DNA from: Bacteroidota bacterium
GTDB taxonomy: Bacteria; Bacteroidota; Ignavibacteria; UBA10030; UBA6906
Length of the DNA stretch: 5,635 nucleotides
NCBI GenBank assembly: GCA_017860555.1
Contig: JAGDMJ010000242.1
Coordinates: 1-5,635, forward strand
Reading direction: 5' to 3'
The notes under the pieces were generated by a model. It worked only from the letters and a program-made list of their open reading frames with translations, did no database searches and was not told where the DNA came from. Of the stretch, positions 5,038 to 5,635 are shown piece after piece. The translations under genes and the position numbers were made by a program. Numbering within the stretch: the stretch's first letter is position 1; each line of letters opens with the position of its first letter.

Positions 5038-5635
5038 TCGAGGCCAGGAAAAACAGCGCATTCGAGCGGCTCTTTCTGGCTTACCTCAAAGCCTCCCTGA
5101 GGAAACATTTCGCCGGGGTCCATGTCGGCGGAACAGAAAGCTTCGCGCGCATTGACCGCTCTCGCCCGTTGATCCTCTACGGTAATCACAGCAACTGGTG
5201 GGATGGGCTGATCGCGTTCTTCCTCTCGCAGACCGTTCTGCATGTCGACAGCTACATGATGATGGAAGAACGGCAGCTCCGGCGCTACATGTTCTTCCGA
5301 CGGCTCGGAGCGTTCTCGGTGGTGCGGGAATCTCCCCGGGAGGCTGTTGAGTCGATGCGGTACGCATCCTCGCTGCTTTTGAAGCCGAACACCGGGGTCT
5401 GGATCTACCCGCAGGGGGTCATGGTCCCGAATGATGTCCGCCCCCTGAAGTTCTTTCAGGGGGTTGCCCGCCTTGCGGCCATGCACGATGATGTTCAGCT
5501 AGTCCCCGTGGCGCTCCGGTATGAATTTTTCATGGAGCAGCGCCCCGAGGCGTTCGCGCTCATCGGAGAGTCCGGGATGCCCGCGGGAAAGCTTGGTCCC
5601 GCGGAATTGACGGCCGAGCTTGAGAAACGGCTGAC
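5034..5635 (+). CDS. PlsC-superfamily acyltransferase, probably for carotenoid (glycoside) esters; C-terminus cut by window edge
   Basis: The reading frame opens with ATG at 5034, in a 4-bp ATGA overlap with crtZ, and runs 200 codons without a stop to the right edge. A weak GGAAG lies four bases upstream. The protein resembles lysophospholipid/glycerolipid acyltransferases. The catalytic HX4D box is NHSNWWD with His52 and Asp57. LGAFSVVRE (91-99) fits the region that binds the acyl acceptor. IYPQG (124-128) takes the place of the usual FPEGT, so the normal Glu is Gln127. QLVPVALRYEFF (about 155-166) matches the later conserved strand. No signal peptide or clear membrane helix is seen. Translational coupling to crtZ suggests a role in the pathway, such as placing a fatty acid on a carotenoid or its glycoside, as CruD does in green sulfur bacteria. 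A phospholipid role is the main alternative. The acceptor is inferred from context only. Confidence 0.82.
   Translation, partial: MIEARKNSAFERLFLAYLKASLRKHFAGVHVGGTESFARIDRSRPLILYGNHSNWWDGLIAFFLSQTVLHVDSYMMMEERQLRRYMFFRRLGAFSVVRESPREAVESMRYASSLLLKPNTGVWIYPQGVMVPNDVRPLKFFQGVARLAAMHDDVQLVPVALRYEFFMEQRPEAFALIGESGMPAGKLGPAELTAELEKRL

Overview
The window is a GC-rich bacterial segment holding a tightly packed carotenoid operon on the + strand. A divergently transcribed lipoprotein gene on the - strand runs off the left edge. Organism: I cannot assign a lineage from sequence alone. The high GC, sigma-70-style promoter elements, a ZU5-type lipoprotein and the pairing of CrtZ with a PlsC-like acyltransferase would fit a member of the Bacteroidota/Chlorobi/Ignavibacteria neighbourhood. 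That is a low-confidence guess.

Layout. Positions 1-669 (-) encode the N-terminal 223 residues of a predicted lipoprotein with a ZU5-like domain. The frame has no stop before the window edge and starts behind a clean AGGAG. Positions 670-1143 are the divergent intergenic region, with a candidate promoter for each side and several short palindromes but no convincing gene. Then, all on +, come crtI (1144-2691), crtB (2688-3671), crtE (3661-4563), crtZ (about 4579-5037) and a PlsC-superfamily acyltransferase (5034 to the right edge, incomplete). Junctions are 4-bp and 11-bp overlaps, a gap of at most 15 bp, and another 4-bp overlap, so the five genes almost certainly share one transcript.

Pathway. 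CrtE makes C20 geranylgeranyl diphosphate, CrtB joins two of these into phytoene (C40), and CrtI desaturates phytoene, most likely to lycopene. CrtZ adds 3-hydroxyls to beta-ionone rings, giving cryptoxanthin/zeaxanthin-type products. CrtZ needs a cyclised substrate, yet no lycopene cyclase is in the window, so one must lie downstream or elsewhere. The acyltransferase suggests that the hydroxy-carotenoid, or a glycoside of it, is esterified with a fatty acid. That would also require a glycosyltransferase not seen here.

This is a recognisable pathway rather than a wholly new system. The points most worth a second look are the acyltransferase with an atypical YPQG motif, the CrtE with a short DDxxD motif, the crtI promoter/leader with palindromes and no Shine-Dalgarno, and the edge-truncated lipoprotein.
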